Assembly (NCBI GenBank): GCA_963800065.1
Contig: CAWCZO010000008.1
Coordinates: 1 to 64,000 of the forward strand
Reading direction: 5' to 3'
Length of the DNA stretch: 64,000 nt
DNA from: CAWJFJ01 sp963800065
GTDB lineage: Bacteria > Actinomycetota > Acidimicrobiia > Acidimicrobiales > UBA8190
The notes under the pieces are model-generated. The model did not search any database. It worked only from the letters and a program-made list of their open reading frames with translations, and was not told the DNA's origin. Numbering within the stretch: the stretch's first letter is position 1; each line of letters opens with the position of its first letter. The position numbers were made by a program, and so were the translations under genes. Below, one piece after another: positions 1 to 9,019 of this stretch.

Positions 1-2755
1 GAGCGACGGCCGTGTCGTTGCAGGTGACCGTGTCCGCCGCGCAGGGTGGCTCCCCTCCGGGCGGTTCTCCCCCGTCGTCGAGATAGGAGGTCGTTGTCGC
101 CGGGACGTTGTCGATCTCATAGAAGGGCGCACCTGCTCCGTCCTGGCGGTAGATGTTGTAGGAGTCGAGGTCATCGGTGGTTCCACCGGGGCACCCATGT
201 CCGCCGTTGCAATACTTGGCGGCGTTCCAGGTGATCTGTACTTCTATGTCGGTATTGTTGTCACCGCTGTCATCGGTGCACGACCCCGTACTGCTACTCG
301 GGGTGGTCACGTCCGGCGTCGCACCGGTGTTCGTCTCGCCGCCGAACCTGGTGACGGCCGTGACCTCATAGGTGTAGGTGGTATCGGGACAGAGGTTGCC
401 GTCGGCGGCCGACTGCTCGGTGGTCGTCACCCCGCCAGGTGGCTCAACCTCGGGTTCGTCTTTCTGGGTGGGGAGGTCCAGCTCGCCATAGCTGTTGTCA
501 CCCCAGGCGTAGACCTCGCCGTCGGACAAGGCCAGGTTGGCACCGTCGGAGCCCGAGGCCACGGCGCTGACGGTGGCCCCGGGTGCCAGGTTCGGCCCGT
601 CCCCGGTCGTCAACGGGACCGGCAACGAGCTCTGCGAGGTGCCATTGCCCGGGTCATCACCCCAACCCCAGGCCGAGCAACTGATAGACGTGTCCTCCGG
701 ACTTCCGTTTGCTGGGATGGTGTTGGTCAAAGCGAAGTCCGCTTGTTCGGAGAGCCCGGGAACAGAGGCGGTGACCGTGTAGGAACCGGCCACGGCTCCG
801 GCCGTGAAGGTCGACGACTCCGCCACACCGTCGGAGCTCGTCACCGTGTCGACGGTCGACCCGTTGGCAAATGTCCCCATGCACGGGGCCGTGAACGTCA
901 CCGACGCCCCCGTTACGGGCTTGCCGTTCTTGTCCTTGACGGATGCGCACAGGGCACCGAAGGAGTCACCCACCTGGGCCGACTGCGGGATCGGCTCGTT
1001 AGCGCTGCACGCCGTCGGGCCGATGGAGGTGGCCGCGTCGGTGGTCACGTCGAAGCACTCGTCGGTGCTCGTGTCGTTCTTGCCGTTGTAGTTGGCGTCC
1101 TTCGAGGCGTAGTAGGTGGCGATGCACCACCACCCGGCATCCGGTGGCGTCCAGGACCCCGAGCCAGTGGTCGAGTAATCGGTGCCCGAGACCTGGCTGA
1201 GCATGTTGTTGGTTGACACCACCTGCTTATTGCTCGATGTATCGGTACAACCGGTAGAACCCGTCGGTTCCATGGTGGTGGCTCCGCACGCATAGAAGTC
1301 GACCGACCCCGTGGGCGCCGGGTAACCGGCGCCGGCGCCGGTGACCGTGGCCGTGTCGGTGATGGAGCTGCCGAGGGGCTCACTCCCGTTGGTCAGCCCC
1401 GACAGCATGGTCGATACCGTCGGGGTGGTCAGGTCCAGAGTCTCGAGGAGGCCGTCGAAATCCTCAGAGACGTCGTAGTAGAACCCCCCGGCGACGCACG
1501 ATGTCGCAGACCAGCACGACACGGCGGACAGCTCGAGATAGGGATCCGAGTTCGAAGACGGGTTCACAAGTGGGCCGCTGTCCGGAGCCTCAGAAGCGGC
1601 CCACATCGATCCGCCCTGGGTGGGGGTCTCCACCTCGATGAGGCCGTCTGTATTGCCGGACGGGTCACTGTAGTACCCCACAGCCACACACGATGTCGCG
1701 GAAACGCACGATACGCCCGAGAGTTGAACCTCGCTCGCGTTCAGGTTCGTGGTCGGGGCGGTCGAAGCCGTCCAGCCGTCAGCGGGGCTCCCGGTCACGA
1801 TGACTCCGTATTGGTTGAAAGAGGAGTCGGTGGTGAATCCGACGCCGACGCACGACGACGACGTTGCGACGCACGACACGCCATAGAGTTGAACACCGAT
1901 TTCGCTGGGACCGCTGGTCGCGGTCGAAGTCGTCCAGGGCGACCCGGTATCGGAGGGGTTCCCGGTCGCGATGAGGTAGTCGCTTTCCTGAGCGAAGGCG
2001 CTGTAGGTCCCCACGGCGACGCACGATGTGGCGGAAAGGCACGACACACCGGAGAGCCCCGCCAGAGTTGAGGCCGTGTTCAGGCCGGAAGCGGTCCACG
2101 CGCCCGTCAGGCTCCCCGTGACGATGAGTCCCAGGTAATTGGCGAGGGAGCCGGAGGAGGCGTTGTAGTACCCCACGGCGACGCACGCAGCCGTCGACGG
2201 GCACGACACGCTCACGAGAGACAAATCAGGATCGGACGCGTTCGGTTGTGGGTTCATACCGCTGGTAGAGAAGCTGGAAGACACCCACCCCCAGTTCGTT
2301 CCGGTGAGAGTTCCGACCTCGATGTCGCTGCCCCCCACGCTAACGCATGAGGACGCAGACAGGCACGACACTCCCCACGCTATGAACCCAGGATTGGAAT
2401 CCGTCCAACCCCAGATGCCGCCGGTGAGGGTTCCGGTCTCGACGAGGCCGTCGAAATTACCTGAGCGGTCCATGTAGTACCCCACGGCGACGCACGATGT
2501 CGCCGATCCGCATGACACGTCATTGATATAGACACCGGGACTCGAGCTCGGGGTCGGGTCGAGGGTGGGGTTGTCCGTCGGGGCCGTGCTCGGCGTCCAT
2601 GGAGTGGCCGCGCTGGCTGGGGTGGACGTGGCGAGGGTGATACCCACGACCAACGGGAGCAACAGCCCCAGGCCCATTCCAAGCCGCCCCAACCAACCCC
2701 TGGCTGCCGCGGTGTTCGTCGGCGTGCTGCCACCTTTACAACGACGATCGCTCAC
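1..2755 (-). CDS. Large secreted seven-repeat propeller protein with Ig-like, RCC1-like and FN3-like segments (C-terminus outside window)
   Basis: I read this frame from a GTG at 2755 to base 1 without a stop, giving 918 residues of a longer protein. A G-rich Shine-Dalgarno-like run precedes the start. Residues 1-50 form a signal peptide (Arg-rich start, hydrophobic stretch, ending near ASAA). Seven repeats of about 55 residues follow (about 78-430), each carrying VSCxSATSCVAVGYY-like text with paired cysteines; the count suggests a seven-bladed beta-propeller. Then come an Ig-like segment (TVTGAGAGYPAPTGSVDFY, about 465-500), an invasin/Big-1-like segment (about 580-675), one RCC1-like motif (VYAWGDNSYGELD, about 755) and fibronectin-III-like text with an NIYRQDG motif near 890. 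Probably an exported surface or extracellular protein; binding partner unknown. The reading is direct; the fold assignments are inference. Confidence 0.85.
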   Translation of the reverse strand, partial: MSDRRCKGGSTPTNTAAARGWLGRLGMGLGLLLPLVVGITLATSTPASAATPWTPSTAPTDNPTLDPTPSSSPGVYINDVSCGSATSCVAVGYYMDRSGNFDGLVETGTLTGGIWGWTDSNPGFIAWGVSCLSASSCVSVGGSDIEVGTLTGTNWGWVSSSFSTSGMNPQPNASDPDLSLVSVSCPSTAACVAVGYYNASSGSLANYLGLIVTGSLTGAWTASGLNTASTLAGLSGVSCLSATSCVAVGTYSAFAQESDYLIATGNPSDTGSPWTTSTATSGPSEIGVQLYGVSCVATSSSCVGVGFTTDSSFNQYGVIVTGSPADGWTASTAPTTNLNASEVQLSGVSCVSATSCVAVGYYSDPSGNTDGLIEVETPTQGGSMWAASEAPDSGPLVNPSSNSDPYLELSAVSCWSATSCVAGGFYYDVSEDFDGLLETLDLTTPTVSTMLSGLTNGSEPLGSSITDTATVTGAGAGYPAPTGSVDFYACGATTMEPTGSTGCTDTSSNKQVVSTNNMLSQVSGTDYSTTGSGSWTPPDAGWWCIATYYASKDANYNGKNDTSTDECFDVTTDAATSIGPTACSANEPIPQSAQVGDSFGALCASVKDKNGKPVTGASVTFTAPCMGTFANGSTVDTVTSSDGVAESSTFTAGAVAGSYTVTASVPGLSEQADFALTNTIPANGSPEDTSISCSAWGWGDDPGNGTSQSSLPVPLTTGDGPNLAPGATVSAVASGSDGANLALSDGEVYAWGDNSYGELDLPTQKDEPEVEPPGGVTTTEQSAADGNLCPDTTYTYEVTAVTRFGGETNTGATPDVTTPSSSTGSCTDDSGDNNTDIEVQITWNAAKYCNGGHGCPGGTTDDLDSYNIYRQDGAGAPFYEIDNVPATTTSYLDDGGEPPGGEPPCAADTVTCNDTAVA

Positions 2756-3028
2756 CGAACCCCCCGCCCCTGGTCCCAGGTGCCGCCCGAAGAACGAGGA
2801 ATCGCCGAAAGCGGTCCCCGCCCGGGACGGATTCGGGAAGCCTTGTCAATAAGGGTTGACCTTGTCAAGCGGCCTTGCGTGAGTGTCGACCCGGTTCGGC
2901 CGCTGGTCTCTTCGCCGGTCCGTCACGTCCGGCCGTCTTTGGTCAGATCTTCAGATCCTCTGCGCCCGACGGGACGCCGTCACCGACGGAGGCCGGGTGG
3001 GGCACGGCGGTCACCTGCGGGGCGACGC

Positions 3029-3034
3029 TAGGGT
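3029..3034 (+). promoter_or_regulatory. Leaderless -10 box TAGGGT for the LLM oxidoreductase
   Basis: TAGGGT sits 7 nt before GTG 3042. The same arrangement (TAnnnT, 5-8 nt, start codon) recurs before at least nine other genes here, so it probably marks transcription starting at the start codon. It supports the short start for this gene. Confidence 0.5.
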
Positions 3035-3041
3035 CCCTCCC

Positions 3042-3872
3042 GTGCGTTTCGGGATCGACATCGCCCAGCAGCGTCAGGAGTTCGACGAGATCGTGGCCCG
3101 GGCCCGGTTCGTCGAGGATCTCGGATTCGACGGTGCCTGGGGCTTCGACCATTTCGTCCCCATGTACGGCGAGGGCCCGGGGAACTGCTTCGAGGGGATG
3201 ACCACCCTGGCCGCCCTGGCCTCCGCCACCACCCGGATCCGCCTCGGGCTCCTCGTCACGGGCGTGACCTACCGTCATCCGTCGGTGCTGGCCGCCGAGG
3301 CGGTGACGGTGGACCACGCCTCGCACGGACGTCTGGAATTGGCCATGGGCGCCGCCTGGTTCGACGCCGAGCACCGTCAGCTGGGGATCGATTTTCCCGG
3401 CACCGGCGCCCGCTTCGACCGCTTGGAGGACGCTCTCGAGATCGTCACCCGCCTGTTCACCGGTGACGTCGTCTCCTACCAGGGACACGGGATCAGCCTG
3501 GACGGCGCCCGCCTGCGGCCCGCACCCGTCCAGCGTCCGCACCCGCCGATCTGGATCGGCGGTTCGGGGACCCGCCGGACCCTTCCGCTGGCGGCGCGGT
3601 TCGCCGACGTCTGGCACACCTACGCGTCCCCGGACCGGTACGCCGTCCTCTCGGCCACCCTCGACCGGCTGGCCGAAGGCGCCGGTCGTGATCCGGCGGC
3701 CATCGGTCGGGCCTCGTCGTTGTCGCTGTCGGAGCCCTGGGACGAGGTCACCGCCAACGCCGTCGCCATGGGCCGGGCCGGCGTGGGCTACCTGGTCTGC
3801 GGCTGGCCCGGCGAAGGGCGGGACCGGGTGGAGGAGTTCGCCACCCGCGTCATGCCCGCGCTGGCCGGCTGA
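3042..3872 (+). CDS. LLM-class F420-dependent oxidoreductase (276 aa)
   Basis: Luciferase-like TIM-barrel protein. The start RFGIDIAQQ, the strand GLLVTGVTYRHPSVLAAEAV, the helix motif LELAMGAAWFDAEH and the segment PPIWIGGSG are typical of F420-dependent oxidoreductases in Actinobacteria. Such enzymes move hydride between F420 and a small organic substrate; the substrate cannot be told from sequence. I chose the GTG at 3042 because the family begins at this residue and a TAGGGT box lies exactly 7 nt upstream, suggesting a leaderless transcript. The frame is open further upstream (to 2883), but that extension is low-complexity and unlike the family. It is divergent from the large secreted protein and convergent with the enoyl-CoA hydratase. 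Confidence 0.88.
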   Translation: MRFGIDIAQQRQEFDEIVARARFVEDLGFDGAWGFDHFVPMYGEGPGNCFEGMTTLAALASATTRIRLGLLVTGVTYRHPSVLAAEAVTVDHASHGRLELAMGAAWFDAEHRQLGIDFPGTGARFDRLEDALEIVTRLFTGDVVSYQGHGISLDGARLRPAPVQRPHPPIWIGGSGTRRTLPLAARFADVWHTYASPDRYAVLSATLDRLAEGAGRDPAAIGRASSLSLSEPWDEVTANAVAMGRAGVGYLVCGWPGEGRDRVEEFATRVMPALAG

Positions 3873-3909
3873 GCACGCCGGGCCCGACGCCGCCGCACGT
3901 CCGTCCGCG

Positions 3910-4710
3910 TCACGATCCCACGAAGCGCGGCGCCCGACCGGCCAACACCGCCGTCACACCCTCGACGGCGTCGGCCGTTCCGGCCAGGACCGTCTGCTCC
4001 GCCAATTCATGGCGCATGGCGGCGCGGACGGCAGCGCCGAGACCCGCGCGCAACGTGGCCCGGGTGGAGGCGACGGCCAGGGGGGCGCCCGCCGCCATCT
4101 GCCCGGCCACCTCGAGGGCGGCCCCCATCTCGTCACCGGCGGGGACCGCTCTCTGCGCCAGTCCCATCCCCACCGCCTCGTCGGCGCCCAGGCGCCGGCC
4201 GGTGAGGAAGAGCTCGGCAGCGCGCGCCGGCCCGATGACGTCGGGGAGGACCCTGCTGAGGGCGAATCCGGGATGGATGCCCAGACGGACGAAGTTGGCC
4301 TGGAACCATCCACCGGCGCCCATCACACGAACGTCACAGGCCAGGGCCAGGCCGAAGCCGGCACCGATGGCGGCACCGTGGACGGCGGCCACCACCGGGA
4401 CCGGGGTCTCGAAGACCCGCGCGGCCTGGACATAGAAGGCGCGCGTCCGGGCTTCGAAACCGCCTTCCTCGGTGGGGTCGGGGGCATCGTCGGAGCGGAA
4501 GTCGGCTCCGGCGCAGAAGGACCGACCGACCGAACCGAGAACGGCCGCCCGCGCCTGACCCCGCAACCCCTCCAGGGCGTCGGCCACCTGACGCAGGAGC
4601 GGTTCCGTCAGCAGGTTGTGTGGCGGCCGACGCAGGGTCACGATCCCGACGTCCCCGTCGACCGAGACGGACACCGTCTCCTCCCCACGCCCGTCGGGCG
4701 CGGGGGTCAT
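3910..4710 (-). CDS. Enoyl-CoA hydratase/isomerase family protein (266 aa)
   Basis: Crotonase-fold protein, expected to hydrate or isomerise an enoyl-CoA. Visible landmarks are GIVTLRRPPHNLLT at the N-terminus, the oxyanion-hole segment SFCAGADF, and AAIGAGFGLALACDVRV, where the second oxyanion glycine lies. It lacks the Glu usually found at catalytic position 1 of hydratases: the region AAIGAGFGLA has no acidic residue, so isomerase or other crotonase chemistry is possible. Its ATG overlaps the stop of the upstream GGDEF gene by four bases (ATGA at 4707-4710), which implies translational coupling. The pairing with a diguanylate cyclase is unusual. The C-terminus (LAGRAPRFVGS) is complete and the length is normal. 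Confidence 0.88.
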   Translation of the reverse strand: MTPAPDGRGEETVSVSVDGDVGIVTLRRPPHNLLTEPLLRQVADALEGLRGQARAAVLGSVGRSFCAGADFRSDDAPDPTEEGGFEARTRAFYVQAARVFETPVPVVAAVHGAAIGAGFGLALACDVRVMGAGGWFQANFVRLGIHPGFALSRVLPDVIGPARAAELFLTGRRLGADEAVGMGLAQRAVPAGDEMGAALEVAGQMAAGAPLAVASTRATLRAGLGAAVRAAMRHELAEQTVLAGTADAVEGVTAVLAGRAPRFVGS

Positions 4711-5765
4711 CGACGACGGACGCCGGTGCGTCGGTTCCTGGCCAGCTCCGTCTCGGCCCGGGAGATGATCTCGTCGAGGGTGTCGTCGCCGCCCAGCTCG
4801 GCGAACCCGATACTGGCCGATCCGCCGTTGGACTCCTCGGCCAGGATGACCCCGAACTCGTTGGCCCGGAGCTCGGCGGTGGCCATGTCGGCCCCGGGCA
4901 GGGAGAACAGGAACTCGTCCCCGCCCAGTCGCATGATCACGTCGTAGGAGCGGAGAGTGGCCCGAAGCGCCGCCGTGACCTTGCGGAGCAACTCGTCTCC
5001 GGCACGCGGGCCGGCGGTGCCGTTGAGCTCCTTCAGCCCGTCGACGTCGAGGTAGCCGATCACGAACCGCCGGCCGGCGCGTCGGCACCGGTCGAGATCG
5101 CGCCCGAGGGCGGCGAAGCCCGCTTGACGGTTGAGCACCCCCGTCAGCTCGTCGCGCGTCAGCCGGTCGCCCTCGTACTCACCATCGGGGTCACTGTCCC
5201 CATGACCGTGGGACCCCTCGGCCTTCACCGACCGCAGCGGCGTCGCCCCCCGCTCCCGGTGGGCCGGCTCGGCCGGACCGGCCGGCCCGCTGGGCGGCTG
5301 CGGCGGGCGACGGGGGAGCAACCGCACACCGGGATCGGGTTCGGGCCCCGGTACGGCCGCCTCGCCGACGCGCCGATGGTCGGTGAGGGTGTGGCCCTGG
5401 GCGCTCGGATGGGACTGGGTGCGGGGCTGGTTCTGCCCTCGCACCGGGACCTCCGGCGTCGGGAGATCGTCGGCGTCGGCCCGGGGGACGACGCCGCGCA
5501 CGAGATCGGCCCACAGATTGACGATCCCGCTCAGCTGGACCGCCATCACGTCGAGGATGGCGTCGCGTTCGTCGGGGTCGAGATGCCGCAGCCGGGCGTA
5601 CATGAGGGTGGCTCCGTCGGACAGGGCCGAGGCCACCTCGAGGAGCCGGTGACCGGGGACGACGGGGAAGTCGTCGATGAAGGGACTCACCTTCGGGGCC
5701 GGATCCTGCGAGATGGCCGAGAGTCGTCCGCGTTCCACCCGGACGCCGTCGTCGAGGTCCTGCAT
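4707..5765 (-). CDS. GGDEF-domain diguanylate cyclase (352 aa)
   Basis: The C-terminal half is a GGDEF domain: LTRDELTGVLNR starts it near residue 205, FVIGYLDVDGLKELN is the metal/GTP strand, and the signature RLGGDEF is intact at 281-285. An RxxD inhibitory site (RSYD) stands exactly five residues before GGDEF, so product inhibition by c-di-GMP is expected. The N-terminal ~110 residues (SPFIDDFPVVPGHRLLEVAS, LDPDERDAILDVMAVQLSG) form a helical region of unknown function. A proline- and arginine-rich linker with little predicted structure separates the halves. No membrane segment is seen, so it is probably cytosolic. The ATG at 5765 has a G-rich ribosome-binding sequence. It is the first gene of a two-gene unit with the enoyl-CoA hydratase. 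Confidence 0.9.
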   Translation of the reverse strand: MQDLDDGVRVERGRLSAISQDPAPKVSPFIDDFPVVPGHRLLEVASALSDGATLMYARLRHLDPDERDAILDVMAVQLSGIVNLWADLVRGVVPRADADDLPTPEVPVRGQNQPRTQSHPSAQGHTLTDHRRVGEAAVPGPEPDPGVRLLPRRPPQPPSGPAGPAEPAHRERGATPLRSVKAEGSHGHGDSDPDGEYEGDRLTRDELTGVLNRQAGFAALGRDLDRCRRAGRRFVIGYLDVDGLKELNGTAGPRAGDELLRKVTAALRATLRSYDVIMRLGGDEFLFSLPGADMATAELRANEFGVILAEESNGGSASIGFAELGGDDTLDEIISRAETELARNRRTGVRRR

Positions 5766-5841
5766 GTCAGAAACCCCCTGTCGGGTCGCCTCCAGCGATA
5801 GGCAGGAAGTTACACGGGTGTGACTTATCGACCGCGGATCG

Positions 5842-6726
5842 TCACGACGGCGACCCGGACCGGGCCCGGTCCATGGACGGACCGAGGGCGTCGAAGGCGC
5901 CGGGGACGTCGCCCGGATCGGTGACGAAGAGCAGGGCGGCGACGGCGTCGGCCCCGGCTGCCGCGTACTGCTCCACCGTGGCCGGGCTGAGCTCCTGGAA
6001 GTAGGGACAGACCGTCACCGTGATCTCGTCCCGGGACCGGCCCTCGGCGGCCAGGAGGGCGTCGAGGCGCGCCAGGGGGGCGGCGAGGTCGGCCGGGGGT
6101 CGGTTGAACGAGTGCCATCCCCGTCCCACCCGCGCCGTCCGGCGCAGCGCGGCGTCACTCTCACCCCCGATGTGGATGGGCGGGTGCGGGAGCTGAACCG
6201 GCTTGGGGAACTGGTGGCACGGAGCCAACGTGTAGAAGTCGCCGGTGAACGACGACGGATCGTCGCACCACAGGCTCTTCAGCACCCCGAGGTAATCGTC
6301 GGTCCGCGCCCCGCGTCGCTCCCACGGCACCTCGAGGGCGCCGAACTCCTCGCGCAACCACCCCACCCCGACCCCGAGGTCGACGCGCCCGTGGGACAGC
6401 CAGTCCAGTGTGGCCACTTCCTTGGCCGTGTACACGGGGTTGCGCTGGGGGAGAAGGCACATGGCCGTCCCCAGCCGGATCCGCGTGGTCAGGGCCGCCA
6501 GGTAGGCCAGAGTGGTGAACGGTTCGAGGAGCCCCGTCTGCGCCGGGAGCGGCAGCCGACCGTCGTCGGAGTAGGGATAGCTCGAGGCGTACTCCTCGAA
6601 GGTCACCACGTGCTCGCCCACCCAGATGGTGTGGACGCCGCGCTCCTCGGCCTGGCGCCCGATGGCGGTCAGGAGCTCGGGCGTCGTGAACGGATTGGCG
6701 GTCGGCAGCCAGACATCGAATTCCAT
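5842..6726 (-). CDS. LLM-class F420-dependent oxidoreductase (294 aa)
   Basis: Second luciferase-like F420 oxidoreductase of the window. Recognisable parts are MEFDVWLPTANPFTTPELL, the HTIWVGEHVV strand, TTRIRLGTAMCLLPQRNP, the phosphate-binding helix VDLGVGVGWLREEFGALEVP and the late segment PHPPIHIGGES. It is close to the group that annotators call TIGR03619-type LLM enzymes, by motif resemblance only. It lies 10 nt downstream of the SDR gene on the same strand, so the two probably form an operon, with both enzymes acting on a shared alcohol/ketone-type substrate. The length is normal and both ends are complete. Confidence 0.9.
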   Translation of the reverse strand: MEFDVWLPTANPFTTPELLTAIGRQAEERGVHTIWVGEHVVTFEEYASSYPYSDDGRLPLPAQTGLLEPFTTLAYLAALTTRIRLGTAMCLLPQRNPVYTAKEVATLDWLSHGRVDLGVGVGWLREEFGALEVPWERRGARTDDYLGVLKSLWCDDPSSFTGDFYTLAPCHQFPKPVQLPHPPIHIGGESDAALRRTARVGRGWHSFNRPPADLAAPLARLDALLAAEGRSRDEITVTVCPYFQELSPATVEQYAAAGADAVAALLFVTDPGDVPGAFDALGPSMDRARSGSPS

Positions 6727-6736
6727 GGGGTCATCT

Positions 6737-7477
6737 TCACCGCAGATGGAGTCCGCCGTCGATCAGGACCACCTCGCCGGTGACGTACCGGGCGCCGACG
6801 AGCGAGAGGATGACCTCGGCGATGTCCGTCGGGGTGCCCGAGCGCCGGAGCGGGGCCTGGGCCTCCACGAAGGCGCGGACGTCGCCCCACCCCGCCGTCC
6901 ACGGGGTGTCGACGAGACCGGGAGCGACGGCGTTGACCCGGATCTCCGGTCCGAGGACGTTGGCCAACAGGACCGTCATGTGACTGAGGGCGGCCTTGGA
7001 GGCGGCGTAGGGGATCGAGCTTCCCACCGCCCGGTGACCGGCCAGGGAGGAGACGTTCACGATGCATCCGTCGCCGCCGTCCTGCAGGTGGGGGACGGCG
7101 GCCACCGTCACCTGCCAGGTCCCGATGACGTTGACCCCGAAGATCCGGCGCCAGACGTCGGGGCTGGCGGCGGTCAGGTCGGGGTGGGGGATGACGGCCG
7201 TCGTCCCGGCGTTGTTGATCAGGATGTCCAGTCCACCGTGGCGTTGGACGGTGGTGGCCACCAAGGTCTCGGCCTGACCGTCGTCGGCGATGTCGGCCCG
7301 GATGTAGCTGGCCTCGGGGAGCTCGGCGGCGAGGGCTTCGCCCGCCTCCACCGACGAGGACGAGTTGACGACCACGGTGGCCCCGGCGTCGGCCAGCATG
7401 CGGGCCGTGGCCGCCCCGATCCCGCTCGAGGATCCTGTCACCAGGGCCACCTTTCCCTGCAGGTCGGTCTCCGCCAC
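6737..7477 (-). CDS. SDR-family NAD(P)-dependent oxidoreductase (246 aa)
   Basis: Classical short-chain dehydrogenase: cofactor loop TGSSSGIG at residues 15-22, NNAG near 88, catalytic Ser in NVSSLAG, and YAASK as the YxxxK pair near 155. The C-terminal IDGG motif is present (VVLIDGGLHLR). NSSSSVEAG after the second strand (no Asp at its end) leans towards NADP preference. The GTG start at 7477 follows a strong G-rich ribosome-binding run (GGGAGGGGG). First gene of the SDR-LLM pair; substrate unknown. A TAGCCT box on this strand about 40 nt upstream could be its -10 element. Confidence 0.92.
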   Translation of the reverse strand: MAETDLQGKVALVTGSSSGIGAATARMLADAGATVVVNSSSSVEAGEALAAELPEASYIRADIADDGQAETLVATTVQRHGGLDILINNAGTTAVIPHPDLTAASPDVWRRIFGVNVIGTWQVTVAAVPHLQDGGDGCIVNVSSLAGHRAVGSSIPYAASKAALSHMTVLLANVLGPEIRVNAVAPGLVDTPWTAGWGDVRAFVEAQAPLRRSGTPTDIAEVILSLVGARYVTGEVVLIDGGLHLR

Positions 7478-7602
7478 CGTTCCCCCTCCCGGACCCGGCC
7501 CGCGCGACCGCCGGCGAGGCTACCGCTCGTGGTCGGTGTCCTCGCCGGCTGCTTCGCCGCCGCTTCGACGGCCGCCTTGGCGGCGTGGCCTACGTTGTCC
7601 GG

Positions 7603-8484
7603 GTGCGCCTCGTCAGCTTCCGGGTCGGTTCGACGACGGAGCCGGCCCGCACCGGCGTCCTCGTGGGCGACGAGGTGGTCGACCTCACCGACGACGCCGT
7701 GGGACTGCCCGGTGACATGGCGGACCTGCTGGCCGCCGGCGCGGTGGCCTTGGAGGCGGCCGCCGGGGCGCCGTCCACCTCGGCTGCCCGGCACCCCCTC
7801 GATGCCGTGGCGCTCCTGGCACCGGTCCCCCGCCCGCCCAAGGTGATGGGGATCGGGATGAATTACGCCGCCCACGTGGCCGAGATCGGACGGCCGGCGC
7901 CCGAGCACCAGGTCTGGTTCAACAAGCAGCGCACCTGTGTGATCGCGCCGGCCGAGGCCATCGAGATCCCGGTGGTCTCGCCCCAGGTCGACTACGAGGG
8001 CGAGCTCGCCTTCGTCATCGGACGCCGCTGCCGCCATGTCCCGGCGGCCGAGGCGGCGTCGGTGGTGGCCGGCTTCACCGTCATGAACGACGTCAGTGTC
8101 CGCGACTGGCAGTGGCGGGTCCCCACCTGGACGATGGGAAAGTCCTTCGACACCCACGGTCCCCTGGGTCCCTGTCTCGTCACCACCGACGAAGTGGCCG
8201 ACCCCCACCACCTTCGTCTGCGGACGTGGGTCAACGACGAGCTGCGCCAGGACTCGTCCACCGACGACATGATCTTCTCGTGCTGGGCCATGGTGGAGGA
8301 GCTCTCCACCGTCTTCACCCTGGAGCCGGGCGACGTGGTCTCCACCGGCACCCCGGCCGGGGTGGGGGCGAGCTTCGACCCGCCCAAGTGGTTGGTGGCC
8401 GGCGACACCGTCCGGATCGAGGTCGAGGGTGTGGGTGTGCTCCAGAACCCGGTCATCGACGAGGACGCCCCGGGGCGCTCGTAG
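7603..8484 (+). CDS. Fumarylacetoacetate hydrolase (FAH) family protein (293 aa)
   Basis: C-C bond hydrolase or related enzyme of the FAH fold, used in breakdown of aromatic meta- or homogentisate-type ring-cleavage products. Seen: MGIGMNYAAHVAEIG (start of the catalytic domain, about residue 82), the metal-binding YEGELAFVIG with its two Glu, VMNDVSVRDWQ, KSFDTHGPLGP, and the STGTPAGVG loop near the end. The GTG at 7603 is preferred because TACGTT stands 6 nt upstream, in the same spacing as other leaderless starts here. An in-frame GTG at 7585 would add six residues. It is followed 11 nt later by the ArfB-like gene. The specific substrate is not determinable. Confidence 0.88.
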   Translation: MRLVSFRVGSTTEPARTGVLVGDEVVDLTDDAVGLPGDMADLLAAGAVALEAAAGAPSTSAARHPLDAVALLAPVPRPPKVMGIGMNYAAHVAEIGRPAPEHQVWFNKQRTCVIAPAEAIEIPVVSPQVDYEGELAFVIGRRCRHVPAAEAASVVAGFTVMNDVSVRDWQWRVPTWTMGKSFDTHGPLGPCLVTTDEVADPHHLRLRTWVNDELRQDSSTDDMIFSCWAMVEELSTVFTLEPGDVVSTGTPAGVGASFDPPKWLVAGDTVRIEVEGVGVLQNPVIDEDAPGRS

Positions 8485-8495
8485 CCTGGGAGGCG

Positions 8496-8933
8496 ATGAC
8501 CGACGGGGGACCGGACTCCGAGCGTCGCCAGGTCCTGCGGGTGACGCGTGGGGTGGTCATCCCCTTCGACGAACTGCTCTGGCGGTTCACCACCAGCGGC
8601 GGCCCCGGGGGCCAGCACGCCAACAAGACGAGCACCCGCGCCGAGGTCCGCTTCGACATCGGGTCGTCACCCTCGCTCGGACCGCGCCAGCGGGCCCGGC
8701 TCCTCGAAAAGCTGGGTCCCACCGTCCGGGTGTCGGCCGGCGAGGAGCGCTCCCAGTCCCGCAACCGCGAGGTGGCCCTGCGCCGGCTGGCCGCCCGCCT
8801 GGCCGAGGGACTGCGCCCCGAACGGCCCCGCCTCCCCACCCGGCCCACGCCGGGCTCGAAGATCCGCCGGCTCGAGGACAAGCGCCGCCAGTCGACCCGC
8901 AAGCGCGACCGCGCCGTCGGCGACGACGATTAG
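8496..8933 (+). CDS. arfB: ArfB/YaeJ-like peptidyl-tRNA hydrolase, ribosome rescue (145 aa)
   Basis: Small class-I release-factor relative. The hydrolytic GGQ motif is intact (TTSGGPGGQHANKTSTR, residues 35-51). The C-terminal tail is long, Arg/Lys-rich and without obvious fold (KIRRLEDKRRQSTRKR), as in ArfB, which inserts its basic tail into the empty mRNA channel of stalled ribosomes and releases the peptide. There are no stop-codon recognition domains. The ATG follows GGGAGG with good spacing. The length of ~145 residues matches the family. It lies between FAH and the sigma factor with short gaps, and could be part of one transcript. Confidence 0.9.
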   Translation: MTDGGPDSERRQVLRVTRGVVIPFDELLWRFTTSGGPGGQHANKTSTRAEVRFDIGSSPSLGPRQRARLLEKLGPTVRVSAGEERSQSRNREVALRRLAARLAEGLRPERPRLPTRPTPGSKIRRLEDKRRQSTRKRDRAVGDDD

Positions 8934-9019
8934 CGCCCGTCCTCGCCCAGCCCGCCCCATTCCCTGCAACGGTTGGGGGGGAGCTGTGCGTCGGTACAGA
9001 CATGGGGCAGGAGGCACCG

